From the NCBI RefSeq assembly GCF_014199265.1, contig NZ_JACIJG010000001.1, positions 310,001 to 374,000 of the forward strand: DNA of 64,000 nt. Reading direction: 5' to 3'. Below, piece after piece: positions 7,469-17,065 of the stretch. Under the pieces are notes generated by a model. The model searched no databases and had not been told where the DNA came from. It saw only the letters and a list, made by a program, of their open reading frames with translations. The position numbers and the translations under genes were made by a program. Positions within the stretch are counted from its first letter, which is position 1; each line of letters starts with the position of its first letter. The stretch is from Brucella daejeonensis. Its GTDB lineage: Bacteria; Pseudomonadota; Alphaproteobacteria; Rhizobiales; Rhizobiaceae.

Positions 7469-8254
7469 TCAGCGCACCGGATCGAGCCGCATCGGAATGC
7501 CAGCTTCGGCCATATAGCGTTTTGCCTCGCCGATCGTATAGGTGCCAAAGTGGAAAATCGAAGCGGCAAGCACCGCCGTCGCGTGACCGTCGCGAATGCC
7601 CGCCACCATATGATCGAGATTGCCGACGCCGCCGGACGCAATCACCGGAGCGCGCACGCTGTCGGCCACGGCCCGCGTCAGCGCGACATCGTAACCGGCC
7701 TTGGTGCCGTCACGATCCATCGAAGTCAGCAGGATTTCGCCTGCGCCAAGGCTCACCACTTTCTGCGCGAATTCCACCGCATTGATGCCGGTCGTCTGGC
7801 GACCGCCATGGGTGAAGATTTCCCAGCGGTCGGCTTCGCTTGGCGCCGAAACCTTCTTGGCGTCGATGGCAACCACGATGCACTGATTGCCGAACTTGTC
7901 GGCGGCTTCCGCGACAAATTCAGGGTTCTTCACCGCTGCCGTATTGATCGACACTTTGTCGGCCCCGGCCAGAAGCAGCTTGCGAATATCGGAAACCTGA
8001 CGCACGCCGCCGCCAACGGTGAGCGGCATGAAGCATTGTTCAGCTGTACGGGCCACGACATCGAAAATTGTCTCGCGATTGTCCGAAGACGCCGTGATGT
8101 CGAGGAAGCACAGTTCGTCCGCGCCCGCCGCATCATAGGCTCGGGCGGCTTCCACCGGATCGCCCGCATCGATCAGGTCGACAAAGTTTACGCCTTTAAC
8201 AACCCTGCCGTCTTTCACATCGAGGCAGGGAATTACGCGTGCTTTCAAAGTCAT
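7469..8254 (-). CDS. hisF: Imidazole glycerol phosphate synthase, cyclase subunit
   Basis: A 261-residue (βα)8-barrel HisF, which with HisH converts PRFAR and glutamine-derived ammonia to imidazole glycerol phosphate and AICAR. Motifs: N-terminal [19 protein letters not shown] with the catalytic Asp, PLTVGGGVR phosphate loop, [12 protein letters not shown] with the second catalytic Asp, and [10 protein letters not shown]. Its start overlaps the hisA stop by four bases (ATGA-type coupling), consistent with translational coupling in the his operon. Confidence 0.97.
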   Translation of the reverse strand: MTLKARVIPCLDVKDGRVVKGVNFVDLIDAGDPVEAARAYDAAGADELCFLDITASSDNRETIFDVVARTAEQCFMPLTVGGGVRQVSDIRKLLLAGADKVSINTAAVKNPEFVAEAADKFGNQCIVVAIDAKKVSAPSEADRWEIFTHGGRQTTGINAVEFAQKVVSLGAGEILLTSMDRDGTKAGYDVALTRAVADSVRAPVIASGGVGNLDHMVAGIRDGHATAVLAASIFHFGTYTIGEAKRYMAEAGIPMRLDPVR

Positions 8255-8982
8255 GCCGATGCCCTCAAAACGGCCAGCGCCTCAGTCGGATCGATACGCC
8301 CATCATAAAGCGCACGACCCGAAATCGCGCCTTCGAGCTTCGCCGCATCGGGCGCAGCGAGGCGGCGAATGTCATCCATCGAGGCGAGGCCGCCCGATGC
8401 GATCACCGGAATGGAAACGGCTTCGGCCAGCGCCAGCGTCGAATCCCAGTTGATACCAGCCAGAACGCCATCACGGTCAATATCGGTATAGATGATGGCC
8501 GCAACGCCAGCGCCTTCGAATTTTTTGGCAAGCTCGACAACGCCGAGTTCGGATGCTTCCGCCCAGCCTTCGACGGCCACATAGCCGCCCTTGGCGTCGA
8601 TGCCGACAGCGACCTGTCCCGGAAATTCCTTGCAGGCCTCGATCACCAGCGCCGGGTCGCGCACGGCAACGGTGCCGAGAATGACACGGCGCAAGCCCTT
8701 CGAAAGCCAGCTTTCGATATGGGCCAGCGTGCGGATACCGCCACCAAGCTGCACCGGATTTTTCGTGGCTTTCAGGATGGATTCGACAGCCTGGCCATTG
8801 ACACTCTCGCCGGCGAAAGCACCGTTGAGATCGACCACATGCAACCACTCAAAACCCTGATCCTCAAAAGCCTTGGCCTGCGCGGCTGGATCGGCGTTAT
8901 AGACGGTGGCCTGATCCATGTCGCCAAGCTTCAGGCGCACACATTGACCGTCTTTCAAATCGATGGCGGGGAAAAGAATCAT
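8251..8982 (-). CDS. hisA: Phosphoribosylformimino-AICAR-P isomerase
   Basis: A 243-residue HisA barrel enzyme, isomerising ProFAR to PRFAR. It shows [17 protein letters not shown] with the catalytic Asp, VQLGGGIR, the [10 protein letters not shown] loop and [10 protein letters not shown] chose the ATG at 8982 because it gives the family length and begins exactly at the conserved MILFPAID. An upstream ATG at 9000 would overlap the end of hisH and adds only MEALKD. The gene sits between hisH and hisF in the operon. Confidence 0.95.
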   Translation of the reverse strand: MILFPAIDLKDGQCVRLKLGDMDQATVYNADPAAQAKAFEDQGFEWLHVVDLNGAFAGESVNGQAVESILKATKNPVQLGGGIRTLAHIESWLSKGLRRVILGTVAVRDPALVIEACKEFPGQVAVGIDAKGGYVAVEGWAEASELGVVELAKKFEGAGVAAIIYTDIDRDGVLAGINWDSTLALAEAVSIPVIASGGLASMDDIRRLAAPDAAKLEGAISGRALYDGRIDPTEALAVLRASA

Positions 8983-8987
8983 GTCTT

Positions 8988-9647
8988 TCAGGGCTTCCAT
9001 TTCAGGAAATTGGCAATAAGCGAAAGGCCGAGTAGCTGGCTCTTTTCCGGGTGGAACTGCGTGCCGACCATATTGTCGCGACCGACCGTCGCGGTGACGT
9101 CGCCGCCATAATCGGTCACGGCAAGCACTTCATTCGGGTTTTTCGCATCGAACATATAGGAATGCACGAAATAGGCATGCAAGCCGTTCTCGCCGGTGTC
9201 GATTCCGTCAAAGATCGGATGTGCCAGATGGGATTGTTTCACGTGAATCCTGTTCCAGCCAATCTGCGGAATTTTGAGCGCCGGATCGGATGGCGTCATT
9301 TCGCGCACATCGCCCGCAATCCAGCCAAGCCCCTCCGTGACTTCCTTTTCCAGCCCGCGTTCCGACATGAGTTGCATGCCGACACAGATGCCGAGGAAGG
9401 GGCGGGCCTTTTTCAAAACCGCATCTTCCAGCGCTTCCACCATGCCGGGAACGGCGTCAAGGCCGCGGCGGCAATCCGCATAGGCGCCCACACCGGGCAG
9501 CACGATACTGTCAGCCGACGCGACGCGGTCGGCATCGGCGGTCAGGTCGATTTCAGCTTTCACGCCGCTCTCATGGGCAGCGCGCTCGAAAGCCTTGGTG
9601 GCTGAGCGAAGATTGCCGGAACCGTAATCGATGATTGCAACACGCAT
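8988..9647 (-). CDS. hisH: Imidazole glycerol phosphate synthase, glutamine amidotransferase subunit
   Basis: A 219-residue class-I glutamine amidotransferase that supplies ammonia to HisF. It starts [15 protein letters not shown], has the nucleophile Cys in [15 protein letters not shown] (near residue 90) and the catalytic His-x-Glu in [10 protein letters not shown] near the C-terminus. It is followed closely by hisA. A near-parS sequence (TGTTTCACGTGAATCC, 9235-9250) lies within the coding sequence and reads through without disturbing the protein. Confidence 0.96.
   Translation of the reverse strand: MRVAIIDYGSGNLRSATKAFERAAHESGVKAEIDLTADADRVASADSIVLPGVGAYADCRRGLDAVPGMVEALEDAVLKKARPFLGICVGMQLMSERGLEKEVTEGLGWIAGDVREMTPSDPALKIPQIGWNRIHVKQSHLAHPIFDGIDTGENGLHAYFVHSYMFDAKNPNEVLAVTDYGGDVTATVGRDNMVGTQFHPEKSQLLGLSLIANFLKWKP
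9235..9250. other. parS: Near-parS site inside hisH (14 of 16)
   Basis: TGTTTCACGTGAATCC differs from the consensus TGTTTCACGTGAAACA at two positions near the right end; the palindromic core TTTCACGTGAA is intact. It is the site farthest from parB in this window, about 13 kb on the other side of the origin. Confidence 0.6.
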
Positions 9648-9649
9648 TT

Positions 9650-10135
9650 TCAGTTTTCTCCGCGATGGCCCACGAATCCGATGGTGGAGCCAGTAGAGGA
9701 ATAGGTGGGACGCGGGGTTTCGCGGGGCAAGGACGGTTTCGGCGCAGGGATTTCGGCAACGCCTTCCACCGAAGCGGCTTTTTCCGTGAAATAACGGATT
9801 TCAGCCTCGTCCAGATTGCCCGCGTCGATGGCAGCGCTTTCGACAAAACCCTGCCGTCTCAATTTGGCGATCTTCCATTGCGCCCCTTCGAGCGCCACGA
9901 AGAGCGACACGATCAGGGAGAGGAGAGGCACCGCATCGGCAATGCCCAAGCGGGTCGCGACGAGACCGAGCAGGATCGTGACGCCCATGACGGCGAAGGC
10001 TTCGAACCACAGACGCTGGACCAGCAGCCAGATGAACGGCACGAGAAGCCCCAGCACATGGAATCCGTCGCGCACGAACACGGTTTTCTCAAAGCCTTGA
10101 GTATTGTCCGGTTCAAGAACGACGAATTGCGCCAT
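9650..10135 (-). CDS. DUF2628-type membrane protein in the his operon
   Basis: A 161-residue protein with a hydrophobic central region: membrane segments at about 28-45 ([16 protein letters not shown]), 48-65 and 68-85, then an amphipathic/cytoplasmic C-terminal part rich in Pro, Ser and Thr. The pattern [11 protein letters not shown] and the final GFVGHRGEN resemble DUF2628 proteins found between hisB and hisH in many Rhizobiales. Function is unknown. It is spaced 2-3 bp from both neighbours, so it is co-transcribed and possibly translationally coupled, which makes a role linked to the operon or simple hitch-hiking equally possible. Confidence 0.8.
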   Translation of the reverse strand: MAQFVVLEPDNTQGFEKTVFVRDGFHVLGLLVPFIWLLVQRLWFEAFAVMGVTILLGLVATRLGIADAVPLLSLIVSLFVALEGAQWKIAKLRRQGFVESAAIDAGNLDEAEIRYFTEKAASVEGVAEIPAPKPSLPRETPRPTYSSTGSTIGFVGHRGEN

Positions 10136-10138
10136 GGC

Positions 10139-10747
10139 TTACCCTTTCAGCGAGCCCTTGGTGGAGGGAATGGCGTCCTTCTGGCGCGGGTCGGTTTCGA
10201 GCGCCGTGCGCAGAACCCGCGCCACGGCCTTGAAGATCGATTCCGCAATATGGTGGTTGTTGGCGCCATAATGATTGTTGATATGCAGCGTGATGCCCGC
10301 ATTCATGGCGAAAGCCTGGAAGAATTCGCGCACCAGTTCCGTGTCGAACGTGCCGATCTTGGGCGTGGTGAAATTGACGTTCCAGACCAGAAAGGCGCGG
10401 CCCGACACATCGACGGCAGCGCCCGTCAGCGTGTCGTCCATGGCGAGATCCATCGAGGCATAGCGCACGATGCCACGGCGTTCGCCCAAGGCTTTTGCCA
10501 CCGCCTGTCCCAGCGCGATGCCGGTGTCCTCGACCGTATGGTGATCGTCGATATGCAGATCGCCCTTGGCCATCACGCGCATATTGATGAGCGAATGTCG
10601 CGAAAGCTGCTCAAGCATGTGATCGAAAAAGCCGACGCCGGTGGTGATGTCGAACTTGCCGACGCCATCCAGATCGACGGAAACGGCAATGCTCGTCTCT
10701 TTCGTGGAGCGTTCGATACTTGCCTTACGGGTGCTTTCAGCAGTCAT
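10139..10747 (-). CDS. hisB: Imidazoleglycerol-phosphate dehydratase
   Basis: A 202-residue monofunctional HisB dehydratase (imidazole glycerol phosphate to imidazole acetol phosphate). The duplicated Mn-binding His/Glu motifs are visible: [32 protein letters not shown], and later [20 protein letters not shown]. There is no phosphatase domain, as usual outside enterics. It is the first gene of the operon hisB-DUF2628-hisH-hisA-hisF-hisE-coaA; a strong ribosome site (GAGGAAGG) precedes the ATG at 10747. The promoter should lie in the 190-bp divergent gap shared with hslV. Confidence 0.97.
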   Translation of the reverse strand: MTAESTRKASIERSTKETSIAVSVDLDGVGKFDITTGVGFFDHMLEQLSRHSLINMRVMAKGDLHIDDHHTVEDTGIALGQAVAKALGERRGIVRYASMDLAMDDTLTGAAVDVSGRAFLVWNVNFTTPKIGTFDTELVREFFQAFAMNAGITLHINNHYGANNHHIAESIFKAVARVLRTALETDPRQKDAIPSTKGSLKG

Positions 10748-10937
10748 AAGCCTTCCTCACTACGATATTGCAGGCGTTCTAGAACAGCTTGCCCGCTTTG
10801 CCAAATGCTTTTGCCGGTTTGGCATTTGCAATTCGGCAATGCATTCTTAAATAATCAATTCGAAATGCGTATAACCGCATAGAAAGGGATCTGCGTCTTC
10901 GCCGTCCGGGATGACGCGGATCGCCAAAGGAGCATCC

Positions 10938-11492
10938 ATGATCGACCACAATCCCACAACGATTTACGGCACAACGATCGTCACCGTCCGCAAGGGCGGC
11001 AAGGTTGTCATTGCCGGTGACGGGCAGGTATCGCTGGGCAACACCGTCATGAAGGGCAATGCGCGAAAGGTTCGCCGCATTGGCAAGGGCAACGTCATTG
11101 CCGGTTTTGCCGGCGCGACCGCCGACGCCTTCACCCTTCTGGAGCGCCTCGAAGCCAAGCTCGAACAATATCCCGACCAGCTCATGCGCGCCTCGGTGGA
11201 ACTGGCCAAGGACTGGCGCACCGACCGTTACCTGCGCAAGCTGGAAGCCATGATGCTGGTGGCCGACAGCAAGGTCACGCTGGCGCTGACCGGCACGGGC
11301 GACGTGCTGGAGCCTGAGCAGGGCGTGATGGCCATCGGTTCGGGCGGCAATTATGCGCTGGCCGCAGCGCGCGCGCTGGTCGATACCGACATGACGGCCG
11401 AGGACATTGCCCGCAAGGCGATGGGGATCGCAGCCGATATCTGCATCTACACCAACCACAATATCATCGTGGAAAGCCTGGACGCGGAATGA
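10938..11492 (+). CDS. hslV: ATP-dependent protease subunit HslV
   Basis: A 184-residue N-terminal-nucleophile peptidase of the HslUV (ClpQY) protease. The mature N-terminal Thr is expected at [23 protein letters not shown] after pro-sequence removal. [17 protein letters not shown] and the C-terminal IYTNHNI are family-typical. The ATG at 10938 has AAAGGAGCATCC just before it; an in-frame ATG at 10911 lacks such a site. It forms a dodecamer chamber capped by HslU, encoded 70 bp downstream in the same direction. Confidence 0.96.
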   Translation: MIDHNPTTIYGTTIVTVRKGGKVVIAGDGQVSLGNTVMKGNARKVRRIGKGNVIAGFAGATADAFTLLERLEAKLEQYPDQLMRASVELAKDWRTDRYLRKLEAMMLVADSKVTLALTGTGDVLEPEQGVMAIGSGGNYALAAARALVDTDMTAEDIARKAMGIAADICIYTNHNIIVESLDAE

Positions 11493-11562
11493 GACTTGCG
11501 GCAGCGCCCCAACGCGCGGCCCTCATTCGCAAGCCTTTTCCATACAGAACCGGGTTATCATC

Positions 11563-12867
11563 ATGAGTAATTTTTCCCCCCGCGAAATCGTTTCGGAACT
11601 CGACCGCTTCATCATCGGCCAGAACGACGCCAAGCGCGCCGTGGCCATCGCCTTGCGCAATCGCTGGCGCCGCCAGCAGCTCGAAGGGCAGATGCGTGAA
11701 GAGGTCATGCCGAAGAACATCCTGATGATCGGGCCGACCGGCGTCGGCAAGACGGAAATCTCACGCCGTCTCGCAAAGCTCGCCGGTGCGCCTTTCGTCA
11801 AGGTGGAGGCCACCAAGTTCACCGAAGTGGGTTATGTCGGGCGCGATGTCGAGCAGATCGTCCGCGACCTGGTCGAAGTCGCCATCGCGCTGGTGCGCGA
11901 AAAGCGTCGCGACGACGTGAAGGCCAAGGCGCATCTCAATGCCGAGGAACGCGTGCTCGACGCGCTGGTCGGCAAGACTGCAAGCCCCGCCACCCGCGAC
12001 AGTTTCCGCAAGAAGCTGCGCGGCAACGAGCTGGACGACAAGGAAATCGAAATCGAGGTCGCCGATACCGGCTCCGGCCCGAGCTTCGAGATTCCGGGTA
12101 TGCCGGGCGCCAATATCGGCGTCATGAATCTGTCGGACATGCTGGGCAAGGCCATGGGCGGGCGCACCAAGACGCGCAAGACCACGGTCAAGGATTCCTA
12201 TGCGATCCTGATCAATGACGAGTCCGACAAGCTCCTCGACCAGGACCAGATCGTGCAGGAGGCCATGCGCGTCACCGAGGACGAAGGCATCGTGTTCATC
12301 GACGAGATCGACAAGATCGCGTCGCGGGAAGGCGGCATGGGTGCGGGCGTCTCGCGCGAAGGCGTGCAGCGCGATCTCCTGCCGCTCGTCGAAGGCACCA
12401 CGGTTGCGACCAAATACGGGCCGGTGAAGACCGACCACATATTGTTCATCGCATCCGGCGCTTTCCACGTTTCGAAGCCGTCCGACCTCCTGCCGGAACT
12501 GCAAGGCCGCCTGCCGATCCGCGTGGAGCTTTCCGCGCTGACACGCGAGGATTTCCGCCGCATCCTGACGGAAACCGAGGCGAGCCTGATCAAGCAGTAT
12601 ATCGCCCTGATGGAGACGGAAGAGGTGAAGCTCACCTTCTCCGACGACGCCATCGACGCACTCGCCGATATTGCCGTCGATCTGAATGCCTCGGTCGAAA
12701 ATATCGGTGCACGCCGCTTGCAGACGGTGATGGAGCGGGTTCTCGACGAAATCTCCTTCACGGCCCCGGACAAAACCGGCGCGGTCTTCACCATCGACGC
12801 GGCTTACGTGAAGGAGAAGATCGGCGGTCTTGCCAAGAACACCGATCTGTCGCGCTTCATTCTGTAA
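11563..12867 (+). CDS. hslU: ATP-dependent protease ATPase subunit HslU
   Basis: A 434-residue AAA+ unfoldase that feeds substrates to HslV. N-terminal [33 protein letters not shown], Walker [11 protein letters not shown] at about 60-69, the I-domain between about 110 and 240, Walker [13 protein letters not shown], and the C-terminal sensor-2 region [16 protein letters not shown] are all present. It ends in ...TDLSRFIL, the short C-terminal tail that docks into HslV. Length is normal. Two hairpins follow the stop. Confidence 0.97.
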   Translation: MSNFSPREIVSELDRFIIGQNDAKRAVAIALRNRWRRQQLEGQMREEVMPKNILMIGPTGVGKTEISRRLAKLAGAPFVKVEATKFTEVGYVGRDVEQIVRDLVEVAIALVREKRRDDVKAKAHLNAEERVLDALVGKTASPATRDSFRKKLRGNELDDKEIEIEVADTGSGPSFEIPGMPGANIGVMNLSDMLGKAMGGRTKTRKTTVKDSYAILINDESDKLLDQDQIVQEAMRVTEDEGIVFIDEIDKIASREGGMGAGVSREGVQRDLLPLVEGTTVATKYGPVKTDHILFIASGAFHVSKPSDLLPELQGRLPIRVELSALTREDFRRILTETEASLIKQYIALMETEEVKLTFSDDAIDALADIAVDLNASVENIGARRLQTVMERVLDEISFTAPDKTGAVFTIDAAYVKEKIGGLAKNTDLSRFIL

Positions 12868-12875
12868 ATATAAAA

Positions 12876-12955
12876 GTGACCGGAAAGCCACGGCTCCGGT
12901 CACATTCATGATCGCGGAAAGAAACCCCTCGACTTGCATCGGGGGGTTTTCTATT
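12876..12955 (+). terminator. Terminator region after hslU
   Basis: Two hairpins in tandem: GTGACCGG / CCGGTCAC (12876-12903) and AAACCCC / GGGGTTTT (12922-12950), the second followed by a T-rich run (TTTTCTATTTT). The second fits a rho-independent terminator best. Confidence 0.65.
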
Positions 12956-12994
12956 TTCCGGCGAAATTCACCATGTTGGGGCTGCTTCCGCACA

Positions 12995-13960
12995 ATGACC
13001 AGATCACTGAACCGCATTGCTGGCCTTTGCCTCGCCTTCATTGTCGCCAGTCAGGGCGCCTATGCGGCAACGGTCGTGCCTCCCGGCAATCGCAGCGCCG
13101 AACAGCCGCCCATTCCCGGCGCATCCGCCAAGCGCACGCGGGAACTGAGCACGACCTTCGAAAAGAAATACCAGAAGATCTACGGTCTTTTGAAGAAAGA
13201 CGCCTCGCTGCGCTCCAAGATACGCTCGACCGCCGCCGCCTATGGCATCGATCCGATCCATATGGCTGGCGCGATCGTCGGCGAGCACACCTATAATGTG
13301 GATGTCTATGACCGGCTGCAGACCTATTACGTCAAGGCCATGTCCTATGTGAGCCAGGGTGTGAGCTTCGGCTATAATGGCGAAAGCATCGGCCAGTTCA
13401 TCAAGCGGCCCGAATTTTCCGGCTGCCTGAAGTTCAAGGACAGCTATTCGCTGTGGACCTGCCGCGAGAATGTGTGGAACAGAAGTTTCCGTGGGCGTTC
13501 GGTCGGCGGCAAAGCCTATCCGAACAACCGTTTCAGCGCCGTTTTCTTCCAGCCTTTCTATGCGGGCCAGACTTTCGGCCTCGGCCAGATCAATCCGCTG
13601 ACCGCGCTTCAGATGTCGGACATGGTGAACCGCGTTTCCGGCCTGCCGAAGCTCGACGCCGAAGACGGCAATGCCGTCTACAAGACGATCATGGACCCGG
13701 ACCTGACGCTGCCCTATATCGCGGCGACGCTGAAACAGTCGATCAATGCCTATCGCCGGATCGCCGATTTCGACATTTCCAGAAATCCGGGCATTACGGC
13801 GACGCTCTACAATACCGGCGGAGCGGAAGCCCGCGCCCGCGCGCTCGCCAGTGAAAACGCCCGGCGCAAGGCCGCCGGACAGGACCCGGCGTTCCCGCAG
13901 GAGAATTATTACGGCTGGCTGGTCAATTCCAAGCTGGACGAATTGAAGGCCCTGTTCTGA
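12995..13960 (+). CDS. Exported DUF1402-family protein, lysozyme-like
   Basis: A 321-residue protein from ATG 12995 (MTRSLNRIAGLCLAFIVASQGAYA), a signal peptide cleaved near residue 24. The middle contains YGIDPIHMAGAIVGEHTYN and GQTFGLGQINPLTALQMSDMV, reminiscent of the lysozyme/transglycosylase-like fold (Glu after the first motif, G-x-GQINP in the second). The family is widespread in Rhizobiales and annotated DUF1402. A periplasmic role in peptidoglycan metabolism is an inference. Upstream in-frame ATGs would begin inside the hslU terminator and destroy the signal peptide, so the shorter start is preferred. Confidence 0.8.
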   Translation: MTRSLNRIAGLCLAFIVASQGAYAATVVPPGNRSAEQPPIPGASAKRTRELSTTFEKKYQKIYGLLKKDASLRSKIRSTAAAYGIDPIHMAGAIVGEHTYNVDVYDRLQTYYVKAMSYVSQGVSFGYNGESIGQFIKRPEFSGCLKFKDSYSLWTCRENVWNRSFRGRSVGGKAYPNNRFSAVFFQPFYAGQTFGLGQINPLTALQMSDMVNRVSGLPKLDAEDGNAVYKTIMDPDLTLPYIAATLKQSINAYRRIADFDISRNPGITATLYNTGGAEARARALASENARRKAAGQDPAFPQENYYGWLVNSKLDELKALF

Positions 13961-13969
13961 TCACAGCGG

Positions 13970-14353
13970 TTAGACCGGCCTGATGCCCCGGCGGCGTTTT
14001 CGCGCCGCCTCGATCTCTTCGCTCAGATGCCTGATCGTCTCGCGGTCGATGATGCGGATATTGCGCGCCAGAAGATTGGCCAGTTCGGTTGCCTGCGGCG
14101 ACAGGCCCGACGTGTCGATCACCACGCGGGGATGCGACACGGCGGCAAGATTCTGCAATTCTTCCGCCTCGTCCCAGATGATGTTGAAATAGGTGATGAT
14201 ACGCTGGAGCAGGTCCCAGGTGGGCTGTCCGCGTCGCCCATGTTCCAGCGCCGACAGATAGGCCGGCGAAACGCGGAGCGCCGCCGCCATGTCCTTCTGC
14301 GTCACGCCGCGCTCCTCGCGCAATTCGCGCAGGCGTTTTCCAAACGGTGTCAT
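13970..14353 (-). CDS. XRE-family transcriptional regulator
   Basis: A 127-residue protein with an N-terminal Cro/C1-type helix-turn-helix (FGKRLRELREERGVTQKDMAAALRVSPAYLSALEHG, residues 4-38) and a C-terminal helical region of about 80 residues ending in a basic cluster (RKRRRG). Its ATG overlaps the stop codon of the upstream Smr gene by four bases. It is the last of the co-directional run mltA - smr - xre, an arrangement common in Rhizobiales. Target genes cannot be read from the sequence. Confidence 0.88.
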   Translation of the reverse strand: MTPFGKRLRELREERGVTQKDMAAALRVSPAYLSALEHGRRGQPTWDLLQRIITYFNIIWDEAEELQNLAAVSHPRVVIDTSGLSPQATELANLLARNIRIIDRETIRHLSEEIEAARKRRRGIRPV

Positions 14354-14952
14354 CGCTGTCCGCTCCCCCCGGGCAATACGGTCTGCGTGTGACGGCGAAG
14401 CCGCACATAGAGCGCACCGTGACCGCCATGATGCCGCGCCGCATCCTCATAGGCGCTGACCAGCAGCCGGAACAGCGGCGTGGAAAACCAGTGCGGCACG
14501 GCCTGGCGCAAAACCCCCTCGCTGCCGAAAGAGCGTCCCTTGCCGGTGATCACCATCACATGGCGCAGTCCGCGCGCATGGGCGCTGACCAGAAAACCGT
14601 AGAGCAGGCCGTGCGCCTCGTTCTGGGTCAATCCGTGAAGATCGATACGCGCCTCGATATCGACGCGTCCCTTGGCGATCTTGCGATGGGTCGGCCTGTC
14701 GAGCGGCTGGATCTGCATTTCGCCGAGCGACGACAGGCCCTTTTTCGGCTTGCGCTCCTCTGCCGCAGGCTGGACCCTGGACTGAGCAGGCTGCTTTTCC
14801 TCTTCCGCCATCAACGATTTGAAGTCGGGAAGCTCGTCGGGCTTCGCCTTGCGCCTGGCGAGCGGCTTCGCGGTTTTCGCCACCGTTTCCCACAGAATAC
14901 GGTCTTCGGGTCGCAGATAATCCTTTTCAGGCCTGTCGGTCTCGCGCGCCAT
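14350..14952 (-). CDS. Smr-domain protein (MutS2-like small domain)
   Basis: A 200-residue protein. The N-terminal half is charged and probably disordered; the C-terminal Smr domain (about 100-190) shows IDLHGLTQNEAHGLLYGFL and VMVITGKGRSFGSEGVLRQAVPHW, including the (H/I)DLHG and TGxG motifs of DNA/RNA nicking Smr domains. Related stand-alone Smr proteins act as endonucleases or in mRNA/ribosome quality control, but the substrate here is unknown. It lies 5 bp downstream of mltA and overlaps the XRE gene. Confidence 0.88.
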   Translation of the reverse strand: MARETDRPEKDYLRPEDRILWETVAKTAKPLARRKAKPDELPDFKSLMAEEEKQPAQSRVQPAAEERKPKKGLSSLGEMQIQPLDRPTHRKIAKGRVDIEARIDLHGLTQNEAHGLLYGFLVSAHARGLRHVMVITGKGRSFGSEGVLRQAVPHWFSTPLFRLLVSAYEDAARHHGGHGALYVRLRRHTQTVLPGGSGQR

Positions 14953-14957
14953 CCCGG

Positions 14958-16055
14958 TCAGCCCTCCACCAGCGTACGCGGAACCAGCGCATGGAAATCC
15001 GCTTCTTCCCTGACGCCGCCCGCGATCTCGCCCGCAACGTCGCCGGAACCGGCAAAGAGATCGCCGCGCGCCGGGCCGACGATTGCCGTTCCCGTATCCT
15101 GTGCGATCATCAGACGGGCAAAGGGCTTGCCGTCGAACACCGTCACCGTCGGCGCGCTGACATGGATCGGCGTCCCGAAAGTATGAAGCAGCCTGTCCAC
15201 TGCAAGCGAGCGCCCGGCGGTGAGCGGAACTTTTGCGGCGGCAACCGGACCCAATTCGGGGTCATCCACCGGCGCCTCGCGGAAGAAGATATAGGAACGG
15301 TTCCGCCAGATAAGATCGTCCGCCCGGTCGGGGTGTTCGGCCAGCCAGCGACGGATCGTCTGCATGGAAATGCCGGAAGCCGGAATTTCGCCATTGGCAA
15401 CCAGAATGCCGCCGATGCCGGTAAAAGGATGCCCGGTCTTGGCCGCATAGGTGATGCGCGTGGTTCCGCCATCGACGAGTTTCAGGCGCGCCGCGCCCTG
15501 CACATGGGCGAAAAACGCATCGACCCGGTCGGCGACGAAGGCGATTTCCAGCCCGCGCCCCGAAAGGCTTCCCCGCTCGATCATGCGGCGGTCGTCATAT
15601 TCCGCGAGACCGTCCGCGCCCTGACGCGCAAAGGCAAAGGACGGGTCCAGGTCCGCCGGGCGGTTTTCCTCCGTCACTTTCACCAGATCGTCCGGCTGGC
15701 GCAGGAACGGCACCTTGAAACGATCGTCCGGTACGAGCGAGGCCTCGATTTCGGGCTCGTAAAAGGCGGTCACGAAACCGCGCCCCGCATCGGGAACGAT
15801 CCGGCAGGGAACGAAATGCCGTTCGAAGAAGGCGCGCGCTTCCGCCGGGCCGGGCCGGTCGAGCCTGCGCGCGGCGGCAAAGACGGGCGACAGCGCCTCG
15901 AAACCGATGCCGAGGCTTCCGCTTTTATAGCGCCCGTGTTCAGCATGGTCGGCGGAACGGCGAAAAGCGGCGAAAGCGGCGGACTGATCGTCCCGGCTCC
16001 AGCCCGGACAATCGGAAAAAGCCACCGGGCGCAAAATCCTCGCCAAGTCGTTCAC
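14958..16055 (-). CDS. mltA: Membrane-bound lytic murein transglycosylase A
   Basis: A 365-residue MltA-family transglycosylase that cleaves peptidoglycan glycan strands with 1,6-anhydro product formation. Visible: GFVTAFYEPEIEAS (substrate cleft), YDDRRMIERGSLSGRGLEIAFVADRVDAFFAHVQGAARL, and the C-terminal 3D domain VPLTAGRSLAVDR ... RLMIAQDTGTAIVGPARGDLFAGSGDVAG with three conserved aspartates. No clear signal peptide or lipobox is seen at the start used, unlike E. coli MltA, so export needs checking. It is first in the mltA-smr-xre run. Confidence 0.92.
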   Translation of the reverse strand: MNDLARILRPVAFSDCPGWSRDDQSAAFAAFRRSADHAEHGRYKSGSLGIGFEALSPVFAAARRLDRPGPAEARAFFERHFVPCRIVPDAGRGFVTAFYEPEIEASLVPDDRFKVPFLRQPDDLVKVTEENRPADLDPSFAFARQGADGLAEYDDRRMIERGSLSGRGLEIAFVADRVDAFFAHVQGAARLKLVDGGTTRITYAAKTGHPFTGIGGILVANGEIPASGISMQTIRRWLAEHPDRADDLIWRNRSYIFFREAPVDDPELGPVAAAKVPLTAGRSLAVDRLLHTFGTPIHVSAPTVTVFDGKPFARLMIAQDTGTAIVGPARGDLFAGSGDVAGEIAGGVREEADFHALVPRTLVEG

Positions 16056-16129
16056 TGCCGCATCCGTCTAGCTATACACAAACAAAAAGGCCGCTGAGGT
16101 GGGTCAGCGGCCCGATTCACAAGGCTCTC

Positions 16130-16825
16130 TTAATCTTCCGCTTCGGTCGCGACAAGCTTCCAGTTCGGATCGCGCGCGCGCGTATCGCGGGAGAATGTCC
16201 ACAGATCCTTGATCTCAAGCACATTGTCCGGGTCGCCATCGATCAGCTTGCCGTCCTTGTCGAAGGTGGAGGAGATCATCTGGCTGACGATATTGACCGT
16301 GACATGCGCGTCGGAACCCTTCATTTCCGCGCTGGTGATTTCCGCCTTGTCGATGCCGACAAAAGAGGAACGCACACTTTCGCCACGGGCCTCGCGTTCG
16401 TCGATGGCAGAAACGAAACCGTCGAACACATCCCTGGAAAGCAGGTTCTTCAGAACCTTGCGGTCACCGTCGGCGAAGGACATCACGATCATTTCATAGG
16501 CGATCTTGACGCCATCCACGAAACGGGCGGGATCGAAAGCCGGATCGGCGGATTGAATCGCGCGCAAACCATCATTGACCGGCGAACCGGCCGGGGCAAT
16601 CTTGTCGATGGCCGTGAAATCCTTTTCACCCGCACGGCGCGGCAGGGAAATCACATTGTCCGTCTCGGCGCCGGATGGCGCGGCGTCGGCGCTGCGGGCC
16701 GATGTATAGGGGTCGAAGGGCGGCTTTTCGTTTCCGGTGCGACGGCCAAGAACATTCCTCAGCTGGAGAAAGATGATCACCGCTGCGATGAAGAAGAAAA
16801 TCGTGCCAAAATCAAAAAATTCCAT
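16130..16825 (-). CDS. Tim44-like domain membrane protein
   Basis: A 231-residue protein from the ATG at 16825 (MEFFDFGTIFFFIAAVIIFLQL), a single N-terminal membrane anchor at about 7-23. The C-terminal Tim44-like (TimA/B) domain follows, with PARFVDGVKIAYEMIVMSFADGD and DLWTFSRDTRARDPNWKLVATEAED at the end. In Alphaproteobacteria such proteins sit in the inner membrane and are linked to assembly or stability of membrane complexes. It is divergent from fxsA, a conserved pairing in this order (Tim44-like | FxsA - SecB) which suggests a membrane-biogenesis neighbourhood. Confidence 0.9.
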   Translation of the reverse strand: MEFFDFGTIFFFIAAVIIFLQLRNVLGRRTGNEKPPFDPYTSARSADAAPSGAETDNVISLPRRAGEKDFTAIDKIAPAGSPVNDGLRAIQSADPAFDPARFVDGVKIAYEMIVMSFADGDRKVLKNLLSRDVFDGFVSAIDEREARGESVRSSFVGIDKAEITSAEMKGSDAHVTVNIVSQMISSTFDKDGKLIDGDPDNVLEIKDLWTFSRDTRARDPNWKLVATEAED

Positions 16826-17065
16826 GCCGCCTGCCGCTGATTGGAGGATGAGGCGTTTCGCCTTCCCTATCCCTGTTTTGTATTCCATACATATAGATCG
16901 GCTTACGTCATCATTCAAATCCCGATCACGCGTACCTATTTGATATTGCATGACAGACAGTTTCGATTTCGTTTGGAACCTGAAAAAGCTGCATTTCCCG
17001 GCCAGACTCCATAAGAGTCCGATCGGAACTGAAACACGAACCCAACAATAAAGGTCGTAACCTCC

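Noticed and set aside
11761-13041. A 426-codon minus-strand open frame opposite hslU
   Set aside because: Antisense shadow of hslU with no recognisable domain or ribosome site.
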